Of a stretch of DNA of 64,000 bases, positions 27,041-39,694 are shown piece after piece (the stretch's first letter is position 1; each line of letters starts with the position of its first letter). The notes under the pieces were generated by a model. It made no database searches and was not told the origin of the DNA. It worked only from the letters and a program-made list of their open reading frames with translations. The position numbers were made by a program, and so were the translations under genes. Source of the stretch: Phoebastria nigripes (Eukaryota > Chordata > Aves > Procellariiformes > Diomedeidae); contig JAYKAV010000469.1 in NCBI GenBank assembly GCA_035582835.1, positions 26,625 through 90,624 of the forward strand, written 5' to 3'.

Positions 27041-27818
27041 CCCAAAACCACTCTGTACAGCTGCACGTGATTTTGTTTCACTTACTGACTTCCAGCAGAA
27101 ATACCAATAAAATTTCTCATTTCTTAGCTTACAGTGGCACAGGCTCAGCTCCACAAAAGCACTTAAGTGTGGTAATGCTGGTTGTTCCCAAAGATAACTT
27201 TTAGTCAGTCATCTTCAGGACCAGAATTTGCTTGTCATTGTAAGGTGGGCTCCTGAGATCCTGATGTTATTCAAGGGGAGAGCTGGACATGTAGAACTGG
27301 GATTCACAGACACAAGCAAGTTGAGTAGGAAGGTAGCCAATAGACAGACACGTTTCTACAGGTCTGCTTCTCGCAGGTTTACAAACCTATCTGAGATTGG
27401 CATTCTTAGCCTAAAGTCTCTCCTGGGTTTAGACACATAAGTCATCCACTTAGGGAAAGACTTTGAACTATATAAAAACCAATTGTCTTCCAAAAAGAAA
27501 AAAAAAATTAAAAAAAGATCTAATCTGCTATGCTAGAGACAAAGATAACATCTGTCCTCCTCTAAGAAGGATGAAGCTAAACATTCAGGCTTCACAGAGA
27601 CAAAGAAAATTAAATTGAGTCTGTACATGAGTGATGAGGGCACTCATCTGGGAGAGAACAGTCATTGCCTTGTTTATGAATGCTGTTCAATAAAGGTTTA
27701 ATACAAAATGCCTTAGCAGGCCTAGAAGCAGGGACTCTTTTCAGAGCTGACTGCCCTTATTAAGGAATTATACAGTCTTTTTCTTTCTCTGATCTTGTGT
27801 TCTCCTATTGATGATACA

Positions 27819-27960
27819 GTTTATATATATATATAAAAAAAATATTATAAAGTATAATCGTATAATTGTATCATCTATAATTATAAAATATAAGTGATTA
27901 AATATAAATATAGATATTAAATATAAATATAAAAGAATGTATATTTTAGGTATATAAAAA
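27819..27960. repeat. AT-only low-complexity tract
   Basis: A TATATATA run followed by repeated aaatataaata-like words with almost no G or C. Low-complexity DNA with possible unwinding or nuclear-matrix attachment behaviour, which is inference only. Confidence 0.8.
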
Positions 27961-30900
27961 TGTAAATTCCACCATGTCCTACTTTAAGCACATCAAATGT
28001 TTCTGTGAATCTGAACCACGTGGTTTAAAGCCAAAGTAAGACATATTTCCAGCATCTCTAGTTTATTTTCTTGCAGTATTGATTTTATATTCATCAATGT
28101 AAGAAGTGAGTGTCTTCACCTTTAAGTGAATGCAATGAAAATGAAGGTTGTTTATTTCCTAGTTGAAAGTGTTGTTAAAAACTCTATTTCATTCTTTTGA
28201 GGCATATCTTTGCCCTAAGAAGCCATACAAACTTTACAAACCATATATGGTGCATGCCATCCCCTTCAAATGCCTCTGGAGGCCGTAAGGATGCTCAATT
28301 CCTGGTAGAAGCACTATCAAAACTTCTGTCACAGCTGTACAAAGCAAAGCACAAATAATCCAATTCTAAATTGTACAAAGCTTTTCTATTCAACAATGAA
28401 AGTGTTTTGTGGCTTTTTCCTTAAAATTTTCCAGTTCCATAAGTCTTCTGCTGAAACTGAAATCAAAGCTTTTTACTATGGTTAGACAACACTTTTCTGC
28501 CTTCTGGATCAACTTCTTCACATAGTCAAAAGCATGGAGATTCAAGTAAGGCCAGCTAGACCAAAATTATTCTTCTGTCCTTTGTCCTGCTTGTTTAGAT
28601 AGCATAGCCTATTAGACCAAGTCTGCCTCTATTTATTTATTTGTTTATACACTTGCTATCCACATAATGTGGTTGCAGACCATACAAATATGGACATATC
28701 TTACTTGTTTTCAAAGAAAACAAATATGAAAGATTTCTTTATTTAAAAAGTTTTTGTTTTTCTACAACCCAATTCATTTTGTATTTATTATTTGCAACAC
28801 GCATTTTTATTTGTTTTGCCATCTCTGCATATTGTAAAAGTGATACATTGCCAAATGGATACTTCACACCACTCTTCCATTAAGATTATAGCTGTGCATA
28901 AGAAATTTTGTTATGAATGTAATCTGTGAAGTAGCTAATTTAAATGAAATGTTTAAGCTTCTTTTTGGCTACATGTTGATTTCAATCTAGGGACTGTTTC
29001 CAAGAAATGTGTTCCATTGAAGTGCCAAATTTCCTGATTCCCTACACTAATAAATGACAGGTGTGGCCTTGGGACATCAAGAGGAGACATAACTTTGAGT
29101 CTGTAAAGCTTTACAGTGCATTGCTGTAACAGAACTGAAGCTTTGAATGAGCTGCATCGGGAACACCTCCACTTGGAATCCCCATGTCCACCAGTAATTA
29201 TTCCAAATGGCCATAGGGCACAGTTTTTAGCATTGAGCCCACTGACTGGCTCCCTAAATTCCTTGATCTCTAGGGCTGTAAACCCAGCCAAACAAACATG
29301 GCAGCAAAAACCATGCTAGGAGGTACTCTGCAGGGCCAGATATGTCTACAACAACTTCACCCAGGACAAGATTATACAATAGGAGTGGAGGAGAAAATGG
29401 TGATGCACCTGGGTATTCAACTAAGTAGATTTGCACTGACTCTTACAATCTGTCCCTAATTATGGACATAAGTCTATGCTTTGATATTCTTCTTAGGGGT
29501 TTTGTTTTTTCTTTTAACTAAAGGGCTTTTGATGGCCTTATGCTTAAAAGAAAAAATGTTATCAGGCCCACACTGTTGAATACAAGGAAGTCCATAGTCT
29601 GATTATGAAGCTCTGAACTGAGGTGCAGGGATGCCTAACAGATTTGAGTTTGGTTTCTGTCTGTTTTGCAAACTTTTCTTGAGGTAACAGAGCAGAATCT
29701 ATTTTTTTGTCTTAAAGTGTAAAGATAGAACAAGATTTGTTGTTATGTTCTTTGTCTTTCTCAATCTTTTGCCTAAAACCTAGCTGGGAAAAAGTTTCTA
29801 GATTGGTGTGTTTGAATGATTTCTGAAAAAAATTGTGTGTCTAAAAAAGGAGAAAGGTCTCTCTCCATCAGTGCAAGGATTGTGACTTATCTGATCTTTC
29901 CCCTGACATATAGTCCAGGTATGAGCTATGAGAAACCTGGTAAGGTCTTGTAAGTTAGGAACAGCCTATTGCTATAGGGGGAAAAAAAAAAAAAATCTCT
30001 TTTTCTATTGCCCTTGAAAAGGCAATTTGCAGAGAACTGGTTGTAGGTTTCCCTTCAGGACTTCTTTACCAAGTGCCCTTTTAGTAGAAGGTGATAGTTT
30101 TTTCACACATGACAACAAAAACGTTTTCATTTGCCAATTGCAGATTTTTTTTGCTCTCAAATTTGTGTCTAAATTTTCTTTTCTTTGGAAAAGCCTTTAG
30201 GTCAGAAGTTCCTTCTTCTGTGCTTGTGTTTTTAGCATGCAGGGCAGTGGATAAAAGGGAACTTCATTTGAATGAAGGGGATTTTTTCTCATTCTGATAC
30301 AAGTATGTAGCCTCAGGTGAAGAAAAAGGGATGAGAAAGCCACAATTCTTCATATGGTTGATGGTGAAAGGGTAATATGGAGCTGGGGTCTCAATCTAGT
30401 CCTAGAGTATGCAAAGCTAAGAAAGAGACTACATGGAACTAACCCTCAGGGCAAGCATTGGGAGAGCTGAAGGGCAGTTGCTCCCTTTGACTTTTTGGTC
30501 ACACACCATAACTAACAGGCCATTAAGGAAGCAATAATGACCTGGAAAACTCACATGTATAGGTTTTAGATACTTTACAAATTGGCCCATATGATTAGCT
30601 AAGTCTGTTTCAAATTCTTGAAAAAACATTTCTTTCCATGTTTGAAACATACGAAAAAGACTAGGAGAAATCAAACGCCTTTTTTCAAGGGAGATGTTAT
30701 CAACTAATAGAAGAATAATCTGGCACATCCAGGCCATCAAGGTTGAGCTGCTCCAGTGCTAAGGAAACAGAGACAAGGGGTTTCAGCCTGTGGAAAGAAG
30801 AATCAGTGGACACCTAGCAGCAGCTGAGAATACATTCAGAGGCTCTGTACTGCCTAAGTCAGCACAGGAGGGGGAGGATGGTAGAGTAGATAACATCAGC

Positions 30901-31325
30901 ATATGCAGTTCAACATAGGTGACAAATTGTTCCAAGGGGCAGTTACTGGAGTTCTGAAACATGCAGGCATCACACATAGTCAGGCTAACCTAGTGTTCAT
31001 GAAGATCCTATGGTGATGAATAAGATCTTGCAGTATTATGGAATAATATTTTCTCTGACTGTAATATTCCTAAACCCTATCCAATGGACCACAGATTGAT
31101 ATGTGCGTCAGCAGCACTGGAACATTTGGGTATGTCATTCCTTCTGAAGACCACTGTGCTTTGCAGGTGTTGCAAAGTGCGGCCAGTTTGTGGGGACCTG
31201 ACTGCATAATATTTTGTACATGGCACATTGCAAAGGATTTGCATGTGCTGAATAGTTGTGTTCAGTCTGAAACATCCAGCTTCCATCTAATTCTGCACCC
31301 AGAAATGCTTGAGATGTCATCTCTC

Positions 31326-31357
31326 TGTGTTTCAACAAAAATTTGTGTTGAAACACA
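31326..31357. repeat. 12-bp perfect hairpin
   Basis: TGTGTTTCAACA at 31326-31337 is the exact reverse complement of 31346-31357, with an 8-base loop. No gene lies around it, so its meaning is unknown. Confidence 0.85.
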
Positions 31358-31742
31358 AATATGACCTCTGTTACGTCTGGCAGTCAGGATGGCTCCACCA
31401 GCAAGATGATCATGGGAGCACCAGAGAGCCTTGGTACAGTGATTCAAAGGGTGACAACAGACTATAGGATCTTCGCAGGTTTTTCGTGAAGTAGACAGTG
31501 GCTACTGAGAAGGGGTCTCAGACTAGTGCCTGTGGCGACAACATTGTCCACAATATGAAAAGCCACCTTTTCCTGCAGTCAGTACTGGCCACACATAGTG
31601 GGTGTATTTTTACTGCATTGTTGTGGTTTAACCCGGCAGGCAGTCAAACACCACACAGCCACTCACTCACTCCCACCTCCCCTCAGTGGGATGGGGGAGA
31701 GAATCAGAAAAAAGTAAAATTCGTGGATTGAGATAAAGACAG

Positions 31743-31748
31743 TTTAAT
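31743..31748 (-). terminator. LTR polyadenylation signal ATTAAA
   Basis: ATTAAA on the minus strand, about 150 bp downstream of the LTR's TATA box and close to the LTR 3' end, the order expected for U3-R-U5. It is the common variant signal, not AATAAA. Confidence 0.55.
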
Positions 31749-31775
31749 AAAACAGAAAAGGAAGGGAAAATAATG

Positions 31776-31798
31776 ATAATAATAATAATAATAATAAT
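31776..31798. repeat. (AAT)n microsatellite within the LTR
   Basis: Nearly eight perfect AAT units lying in the R/U5 part of the LTR. The same family position often carries this repeat, so it is part of the element and not a separate event. Confidence 0.85.
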
Positions 31799-31896
31799 GA
31801 TAGAATATATAGAATGAGTGATGCACAATGCAATTGCTCACCACCTGCTGAGCGATACCCAAGCAGCAATCGCTACTTCCTGGACCACGCCTCCTC

Positions 31897-31919
31897 TTTA
31901 TATATTGAGCATGACGTCA
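31897..31919 (-). promoter_or_regulatory. LTR core promoter: CRE plus TATA box
   Basis: On the minus strand the palindromic CREB/ATF site TGACGTCA (31919-31912) lies 7 bp upstream of TATATAAA (31904-31897). Transcription would start about 25-30 bp further down, near 31870, and run toward lower coordinates. Both motifs are undamaged. Whether the promoter is active depends on methylation and chromatin, which the sequence does not show. Confidence 0.6.
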
Positions 31920-32144
31920 CATGGTATGGAATACCCTGTTGGCCAGTTGGGCTAGCTGTCCCGGCTATGCTCCCTCCCAGCTTCTTGTGCACCTGGCAGA
32001 GCATGGGAAGCTGAAAAGTCCTTGACTAGCAGACTACTTAGCAACAACTAAAAACATCAGTGTGTTATCAACATTCTTTTCATACTAAATCCAAAACACA
32101 GCCCTAGGAAGAAAATTAACTCTATCCCAGCCGAAACCAAGGCA

Positions 32145-35100
32145 ATAAACATTTATTGAGACTGTTCCCTCTCTGTTCCTTTTTCACTTCCTGTGGAGAA
32201 ACTGAATGCCTGTTTTCATAGCTTAGATGCTAGTCCTTACATACAGTCTTCACAAAGATTATTGCCAGAGTGAATATAGAAAGTGTGCTTGTGTATGAGA
32301 AGAAATAACTTGTATTTCCTTGAAAGTCTAGGCTACATATACAGTCTCTTTACGCTGCATTTATCTAGTGTATAAAGTCAATCTACCAAGCCTAGACCTG
32401 GGCACTTATTCCATACTTTGCTTTTATCAGAAAAACAGTAGACCCCTGACTTCAGGTGTGTTTTTAATAGAAGAACTTAATGAAAAGATGTTTCCTAACA
32501 GTATGACAGAGTCATTTGTCTAAATGTCATGGATGTTCCACAGATTGTATAGTCAGCTTCTTCAGGGACGAAAAAGAAGATTGCCTTTTTGGATTATCAT
32601 CTTGCCTTTTCTCTAAGATGCTCACATTAAGATGAATGACATGATTGCCTAAGAAAGCCCTTCGAAGCCTAGTGGAAACAAAGCATCTTCTAAGCAATTC
32701 TCTGATTCACAGTCTCCCTCCTTCCATACTACAACTTCAATTAGTCCAGTTACGATATTCAACAGCAATGGATTCAGTTAGATAGCTGGATGACCATGTC
32801 CTGTAAGTAATTATGAATGTTTTCAGCCAAGCCAACCAGTGTGCCAATTTTTAAAGAGTGAATGAAAATGTATCTGGCAGATTAATTCTCATGTATAACC
32901 TCTTGCCCTAAAATCTTCAGTCTGCAGCATTTATTTGGACTGTTCATGTATTAACAATTGCCCCAACAGTCTCCCTATTATTGTACAGATTATTTTCTTC
33001 CCATACCTTATTGCATACTTTATTTTTTAAATGCTCCATAACATACAGTGCCTGTGGAAGTAAATGTGCTAAGCTATCAGTGAGTAAATGACTTTGGAAA
33101 TTAGTTGGAGGTTAATTCTTTGCCTCATTGGCCCCCCAAAGTAGCCAAACTGTAATTGATTTTGATGGCATTCACAAAGTGCCTTGGCCTGTTGAATAAT
33201 GAAGGAGCACTTACGGAGACAGCCACTGAATATAGCAACAATTATGCAGGGTATCAATGAGACATCATTAAAAGTTTAATGCTTCCGCACTTAATCAACC
33301 TTGCCCTACCTTTAACAGCTTTGTTGCTTTAGGAAATCTGCAAAGTTTCAAGTGTCAGTGTGTTGTATATGTTTTACATCCATCAATTCAGAGAAATGTT
33401 CACTCAAGGTAAGCATGTCTAGTCCTGACACGCTTAAGGAGCTGTTAAAGCATAAAAGAAAAATGATAGACAATTATTGGTTCTGGGAAAATGTCAGGTC
33501 CTGCATGTCTGTGCTCCATGGAGCATTTATCTCTCACATGGTCACAATGCCCTAACGACAGCATCATCTTGCTCTGTTGTTTGATTACTCACAGGTAACA
33601 TGAGAAAGGTCAGATTATTTTTTAGTCATAACAGATTCAGCCAATCAACTATCAAGCAATTATTCCTTGGGTTTTTAACTGTTTTTTATAATTTGTTTTA
33701 TGACTGACAGTGGTGATTGTACCTGTGTCTTAGCAGCAATTTATTGAACTTTTTATGCTTGTGTTAAATAATTACTCAAGCAGAAGCCGTGAGGAGTTTA
33801 AGAAGCTTATGAACCTAGACTATACTGTCATGATTTGTACACACTTGCTAGCCACCTCAGTCAATGTCTGAGGAAAAACATGCCTGATTTACTAAGCTTG
33901 CATGCAGCAGTCTACTAAGCAGCGATGAACAGGCACAGGACACTAAGGTCACAGTAGTATTTAAAAATATCACACAAAGCAGGATGAGGTGGATTTTTAA
34001 AGGCAGGTACAATATCATTCCTCTAAAGACAGGTTTGCTATGGATCATTAAAGATTTGGGACAGCAGCTCGGTGTCTGAATCCTGAACCATCCGTCCCAC
34101 ATTGCTTCAACAACCCTGGCAATATCACCCCACTTGCAACAGAAACGTGGTAGATGTCATGTTTCCTGATATCAGCATGGAATCTGGGATCTCTATGATT
34201 TAAGCAAGGTGTTGTCATTTCTCAAACTAGTTTTGAATATCTCTCTTCAACATATGCACTATACATCTCATTAAAAGACAGGCCTTACCTGCACTTTCAG
34301 ACACACTCAAAAAGCATAGTTCTTGGTACTTATAGCTTATAAGTTACTCCTAGATGTGTTTCGCACTGCCTCAAGGAAAAGTACCTGTCATTCCACTTGG
34401 TCAAGCTTTATCTTTGGGTGCCTTGTAAAATTATGATCCCATTTCCAACATACTTTTTTTTTAAAAGATTTTCAAATCCTATACAAACATGGACTCACCT
34501 GTCCTACTAGTAGAGAAGGGGGACCAAACTGGATCCTGAAACCAAGCAGCATGGCATAGCTTGAATTGCTTAGATCTAACATCTACTACAGCAAACTTGT
34601 CTTGGAGAGAGCTAGTTGGAGTGTGGAGAGTACCAAGGAATGGATTAATGCATAAGCTTTGTGAACCATTGGGTGTGAGTTCTTGAATTCCATTTCCGAA
34701 CGTTCTCCCTGGCTTAGTTTCACAGACGTGCCTGTGAAGTCTATTTCTGAGCTTTAATCATACAAGCAGTCAAAGGTATTTCTCACTTGAATAAGTTTGC
34801 AAAGTCAGTAACTCAGTCTCCAGGAAGAATTTTTATTTGGTTGCCTCTGATATTACCTTGAAAAACATTAGTGGGATCTTCCTTCTGTAACTGCTGCACA
34901 CAGGCCTTTTTCTTTCTTAATATGTTTAGCTGACATACTGCGGCAGGGGGTCACTTCAAATGTGAATTTTAGACTCAATGAAACATTTAATAAAACTGAA
35001 GGAAGCTTTTTTCTGCAGGATTTCCGTGTCAATGATTACAAAAATTTCTGTGGTAGATAGTGGGTGAAACAAGGAATATTAGTGGGGGGAAAAAAAAGAA

Positions 35101-35999
35101 TATTTTGAAGTTGATGGCTGCCAGGGAGAGATGTGTTCTACCCCTGCCTCTGACACCGAGTTCATGCATGTCTCTGGACTCAGCTCCAAATTTCTGCACA
35201 TTTTTCTTTTTCTGACTTCTTTAGCTAAGGCACTTGGGCTGTGATTTACAAACGTATCAAGCACACTTAAATCGAGCTGGCATAAAGTACACCAGGCACG
35301 AAGTGTTCTGAAAAGCAGGTACTCCAGAGTAAGTGTCCAGATCAGTTGGAACTTATGACAGTTTGTCTTTTTACCTTTGTTAGGCTTTTTTCCTTATTAT
35401 TTTGTACATGAACAATCATATAGGTTAAAAAAATCCTGTAGGCTCAATGTAAACTCATTCTTGTCCTTTATACAGCATGCAGTACTATTACCAGTGCTCA
35501 AAGTAGGAAAACAGTTTGGGTAGATCCTCTTCTTTCTGTTCTTCAGTGTTCTATTTCAATCTTTCAGTTGCTGAATGATTTGTGTGTACGCAAGTAAACC
35601 TGCAAAAACCTTTATTTTTATTTTGGCTAAAATGTTATTGTTGAGTGTGTGTTGGAAGTCAGTTTTTGTGAACTCTCACTATATTGTGAGAAATATCTTC
35701 AATTAGAAGCCATTGTCTCTCTCCAGCAATGTTTCTCCAATATTTTAACCTGAATGTGTTCTTCTGCTACATGCATGAATACTTGAAAGAGAAGGGACAA
35801 ATTCCTTGTCTCTCCTCTTTCACACGAAGACTCCATCTCCCACTCTATAACAGGAAGTTTCCTTATTCTTTCTTTGTGCTGGCAGATGTAAATTCTTTGG
35901 TGCCTAATTCTCCACTCTTACTGCAGAGGTAGCTCAGGTGCTTAATTCAATCTTGCAATACACTTAGTCAAATGCCTAATTTCAGCTCTGTGTTGATCA
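32145..35999. other. Noncoding DNA, possibly with conserved elements
   Basis: No gene or transposon recognised. Open frames are at most about 80 codons. The segment 33050-33300 is listed separately as an enhancer-like candidate. Confidence 0.5.
33050..33300. promoter_or_regulatory. Possible enhancer-like segment with homeodomain sites
   Basis: A repeat-free block holding TAATTGAT (33153-33160), a palindromic homeodomain-type site CATTAAAAGTTTAATG (33266-33281, 7-bp arms and a 2-bp spacer) and TTAATC just after it. Such clusters are common in developmental enhancers in gene deserts. This is inference, and no conservation data are available to me. Confidence 0.2.
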
Positions 36000-36890
36000 T
36001 TCCAAACTTTATGTCCCTTGTTTCATTAACTTCACAAATGCTCCAACCTTTTGACACCTTAGTGTCTTTAATAACCTTTGGCATATAACCTTGTCAAGGA
36101 CTTTTTGAAAATCCAAATATATTGTGTACCTGGTTGCTCTTTGTCCACACTCTGCGATACTTTCGAAGAACTCCAGCAGATCAGTAAGGTGGGATTTCCT
36201 TCTATATGTTAACTCGGCCATGCTGCCTCTTTCCCCAGACACCATGCTTATCCATGCATTCAGCTACCATATTCTTTATCATAGACTATATCATCTAACC
36301 AGAGGCAGAAGTCAGAATTACCAGGATGTAGTTTGTAAGATTCCCTCTAGAGTACTTTCTGTGGTTGGGAGTTATACTGGCAGCTCACCAATACTCTGAC
36401 ACAGTTGCTGCTTGTGATGACAGGTTACACTCTTGGCCAACTGCTCTGCAATTTCACATATGAGTGCCGTCCTGGTGAATACCATCCAATCCTGCTGATT
36501 TGCTAAGATCTGACACAGAAATCTGTTTGGTCTCATTCTTTCTGCGTATTTATTTCAAATTAACCTAACTCCTCTGACCTGTTACAAAAAAAAATGCATC
36601 AGGTGTGAGATTCTCCCCAGACTGCTTCACCAGTAAAGAAAAAAAGCAAAGAATTTACTCAGCTTCTTTGCTGTGATATTATCATCTCTGAGTGCTCCTC
36701 TTATATTTCTGTCATTAGACAGCTCCACCATTTCCTGTACGGCTTCCTGCTTTTACTGCTTTTAAGGAACCTTTACTGTTAGCTCAAGTATCCTTTGAAA
36801 AGTATTCAAATTCTTTAGCACTCTTGATTTCCTATTTACATCTGACCTGTCAGAAGTCTGACCTGCCAGCAGTTTTGCTTCATAACCTTT
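36000..36890 (-). mobile_element. Ancient CR1/L3-type LINE, internal RT region
   Basis: Reverse complement of the RT part of an old amniote CR1. Plus-strand blocks in the expected order are ccttgtcaaggactttttga near 36090, gaactccagcagatcagtaa near 36168, ccccagacaccatgcttatc near 36233, gaattaccaggatgtagttt near 36314 and ttggccaactgctctgcaat near 36434. Similarity fades out at about 36890. It is strongly diverged, has neither the 3' end nor the 5' end, and may be an older relative of the piece at 26.5 kb. Confidence 0.7.
36009..36245 (-). pseudogene. Fragment of ancient CR1 reverse transcriptase
   Basis: A short open minus-strand frame that still reads as RT: THLTDLLEFF-like text appears as HLTDLLEFFES, followed by TIYLDFQKVLDKVICQRLLK, which matches the first catalytic block (family form VIYLDFQKAFDKV) with its Asp kept. 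Only about 78 codons remain. Its survival as an open frame is probably chance. Confidence 0.65.
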
Positions 36891-39694
36891 GCTAATGTTC
36901 GATCTGTGCCTTGTACCATGATCAACTGAATGGGACATTTTGACCCTTTGGAAATATTCATACAGTAAAAAAAAAGTGTTGTTGGTTTTACTTGCAGTAT
37001 TATACTACACGATATTGATGTGTGTCATTCCACTATATAATTAGCTTAATCAGAAATGGATATTAACATTAGAAGGCATCAACTCCAAGTCAGAGACAAA
37101 CTAGACATGGGAACTAAAAAATTAGGTCTTGGAGGTGGACTTCAAGAAACCTCCTCACTTCAAAATATTACGGCTGTGCAAGGGCTTATTGAGAGATTTA
37201 TATCATGGATCCCCCTTACGATCAGGTTGTCCTGAGGGTGGAATGACCTGAGTTTGTTCTTGAACATTCTTTACGTGAGTCACCCCAAGGCAATGGGTCC
37301 TTTACCTAAGTAAAGACCTGCAGAGTTTACGTCATCAATTAATGATCTTTCCTTATATTTACTTTATCAATCGCTTATTCACAGCCTGCTACACTTTTAT
37401 TTCAGAAATATCTCAGCGAGTGAGTACCTCCGTTGCTGTAGAAGACTGACAATTTGTTCATGCTCTGTCTTATAAAAGTCTGTGATATATTGGATACAGA
37501 AAGTTATAGCACATCATTAACATTTGATACTGTAGGATACTGTTTTTGTTTTGTAACTCATGCCCTACTTTAGATTTAGTGCAGTGGACCATTTATTTCT
37601 AAGTTTTTCTAACAGGTCAATGCTATTCCTCCCCAGAGATACATAAATATTGAAGAGAAGTTTAGTGGAGCATAAGTTTTCATATATTGCTGTCTTTGTC
37701 CCTGAATTCTCTTTTTAAAATTTTTATTTCTGCAACTTTTTGCACTAAAATAATTTCAAATTACTGTCCAGTAATAAAACTGAACATTTGGAATGTTTAA
37801 CAATATTTTACTTAGATCAAATCAAAAGCTATTGTATCTATCATAAAGGGAAAGCGGCAGGGACATAAATCAATAGAACATCTGTGATCTTTTTTTTTTT
37901 CCCCTGTAATTCATCTGCTATTTCTAGATGTAATGGTAAGAAGGCAAACACTGAACAGAATATGTTACAGTCACACTTGAAATTGCATTTAATTAGAGCA
38001 AATGTGTCACAACATAGCTTACATTGTTTTCTTTCTAATGTCTTCTTTAGCAGTTCTACTAGCAATGCATACTTAGTTAAGAAGCTTTCAATTTGAGGTA
38101 CTAATGTAATCTGCCATGATTAAATTCCAAAATACTGGGCTGCAGCTCTACTTACAAAGCAGTGAATGTTTGAAAATAGTACCTTCTCCTGCCCTAGGGG
38201 TCAGATCTGTTATTTCTCAAGAAGAAATACATTCATGTAATAGTATTAGAGTTGTATATTGACATATTTAATTGGTGCAAGGAAAAATCAGTATAATACT
38301 CCCTAAAAGTTAGGGTGGCTGTCTGCCAGCTGATGATCTGTCATCAAGTGCTGAAAATTCACTTAAAATTTGCAAACAAAGAGTTGTAGTATTTTGTGGC
38401 CTCAGCAAACTGTACTGAAAAAAAAGAATGTATTAAGGCATACTTAGATATGCTCATTTGGAGCTGGGATATTCCCAAAAGACCTCCGTCATTACCCAGA
38501 TATGCTTATTAAGCTATAGCTCTATAATGAAAGGATCAGTAGGACCTGCATGGCAGAGATTTGGTTGTGGCTATATGTCACCCCTAGGACAATCTGGGCC
38601 CTTCTCTGTCCCCAAGCATCTGATTGCCAACTGGTGTGTGGTTATTGTGTTTGATATATGTAAGATCGAGAGTCCCTCAGTTTTAGTAACATGCTGAAGT
38701 ATCTCTCAATCTCAGCATGTAGAAATCTTCTTTCACAGTTATGTTTACTAGCAAAGTGCCTTATAAGAGAAACATAACATAAATTATGTTAACTTATACT
38801 TGACTTACATGACAGTCATGACCCAGACATACTGGGTTAAAATGAAGGTTCCTCTAGCTCAGCTTCATACCTCTTGGTAATAGCTATGAATAAGGACAGT
38901 CCTTCTACCTTTTGTGGGCTTGATGGAGAGAGAATAATAACTAACCTCACACCTAATGAAGACTGTGCTAGGTGCCTGCTTGCTGAAGAAAGAAGCTCTT
39001 TTGCAATTATTCTGTTTTGCTATTTAATATCAGGGATGGTGGGAAAACAGAGAGGGGAAAAGTAAAAGACGAGGCTCCTGTCCTCACCTAAGACCTGAAG
39101 CTCCTTCCACAGCCTGGAAACTGGGCCCTCCTTTTTGAGGAAAAGGGGAAACAGCACTTCAGCCTCTACTCATCACCCACTTTCAATAACTGTTTTTTTG
39201 TGTCTCTGGTTTGCACGTCTCTATCCATTCACTAAGGAACGCATTCCCCCTTCTCCTTTCGCACACTGTGGGGGACTGCACATGGCCTCTTCTTGGTGAC
39301 ATGGCCCAGATAACAGCTAATGGCAGGAATGTGAGTGTAAATGGGGTGTGTGAATAGACTGTCCAAAACTGTCTTCTGAGAGGATATTTGCCCAAAAAAC
39401 TGGTAACACCACAAGGAAATTCCCAATAATGAAGTTTAAGACAGCCATCTTTAAATAGTAATCACTGAATTGCAGGGAGACTCTTGAGAAAACAAAGAGT
39501 TGAAAAGAAGTGTCCAAGAAGCACGAAAAATTGTGACACCTTGGAAGGAGAAGAAAGTAACAGAGCAGCTGTGAAAACCAGTTTTGGTACTGCCAGAAGT
39601 CATGGCCTCCTTCTGGGCCAGCCAGAGTGGCCTACCCATCAGACACCATGAGGAGCTTGCATCCAGCTAGAAGACTGACAGCAGGGATGCAACA
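36891..39694. other. Noncoding DNA
   Basis: No gene recognised. From about 39060 to 39690 several short minus-strand frames overlap (39183-39395, 39232-39426, 39317-39517, 39451-39639), but they fall in different frames of the same DNA and show no known domain. Confidence 0.5.

Larger units (their letters stand above)
26971..31618. other. AT-rich noncoding DNA
   Basis: No gene recognised. It includes a 19-base T run, an AT-only tract at 27819-27960 and a 12-bp stem hairpin at 31326-31357. Two open frames of just over 100 codons on the minus strand (28953-29291 and 30429-30740) show no domain, start or splice context that I recognise. Confidence 0.55.
31619..32144 (-). mobile_element. Solo LTR of an avian endogenous retrovirus
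   Basis: A long terminal repeat in minus orientation: its 5' end is at 32144 (TGCCTTGGTTTCGGCTGGGA) and its 3' end at 31619 (GGGTTAAACCACAACA), so it keeps the TG...CA termini. Read in that direction it has a perfect CRE (31919-31912), a TATATAAA box (31904-31897), an ATTAAA poly(A) signal (31748-31743) and an AAT microsatellite (31798-31776). No internal retroviral sequence is seen on either side, so it is a solo LTR left by LTR-LTR recombination. I see no matching target duplication (left flank ends ctgcat, right flank starts ataaac). The class (ERVL or ERVK) cannot be fixed from the LTR alone. Confidence 0.85.

Noticed and set aside
28953..29291. 112-codon minus-strand frame
   Set aside because: Overlaps another frame on the opposite strand, has no recognised domain and no convincing acceptor or donor.
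30429..30740. 103-codon minus-strand frame
   Set aside because: No domain, splice context or composition difference from its surroundings.
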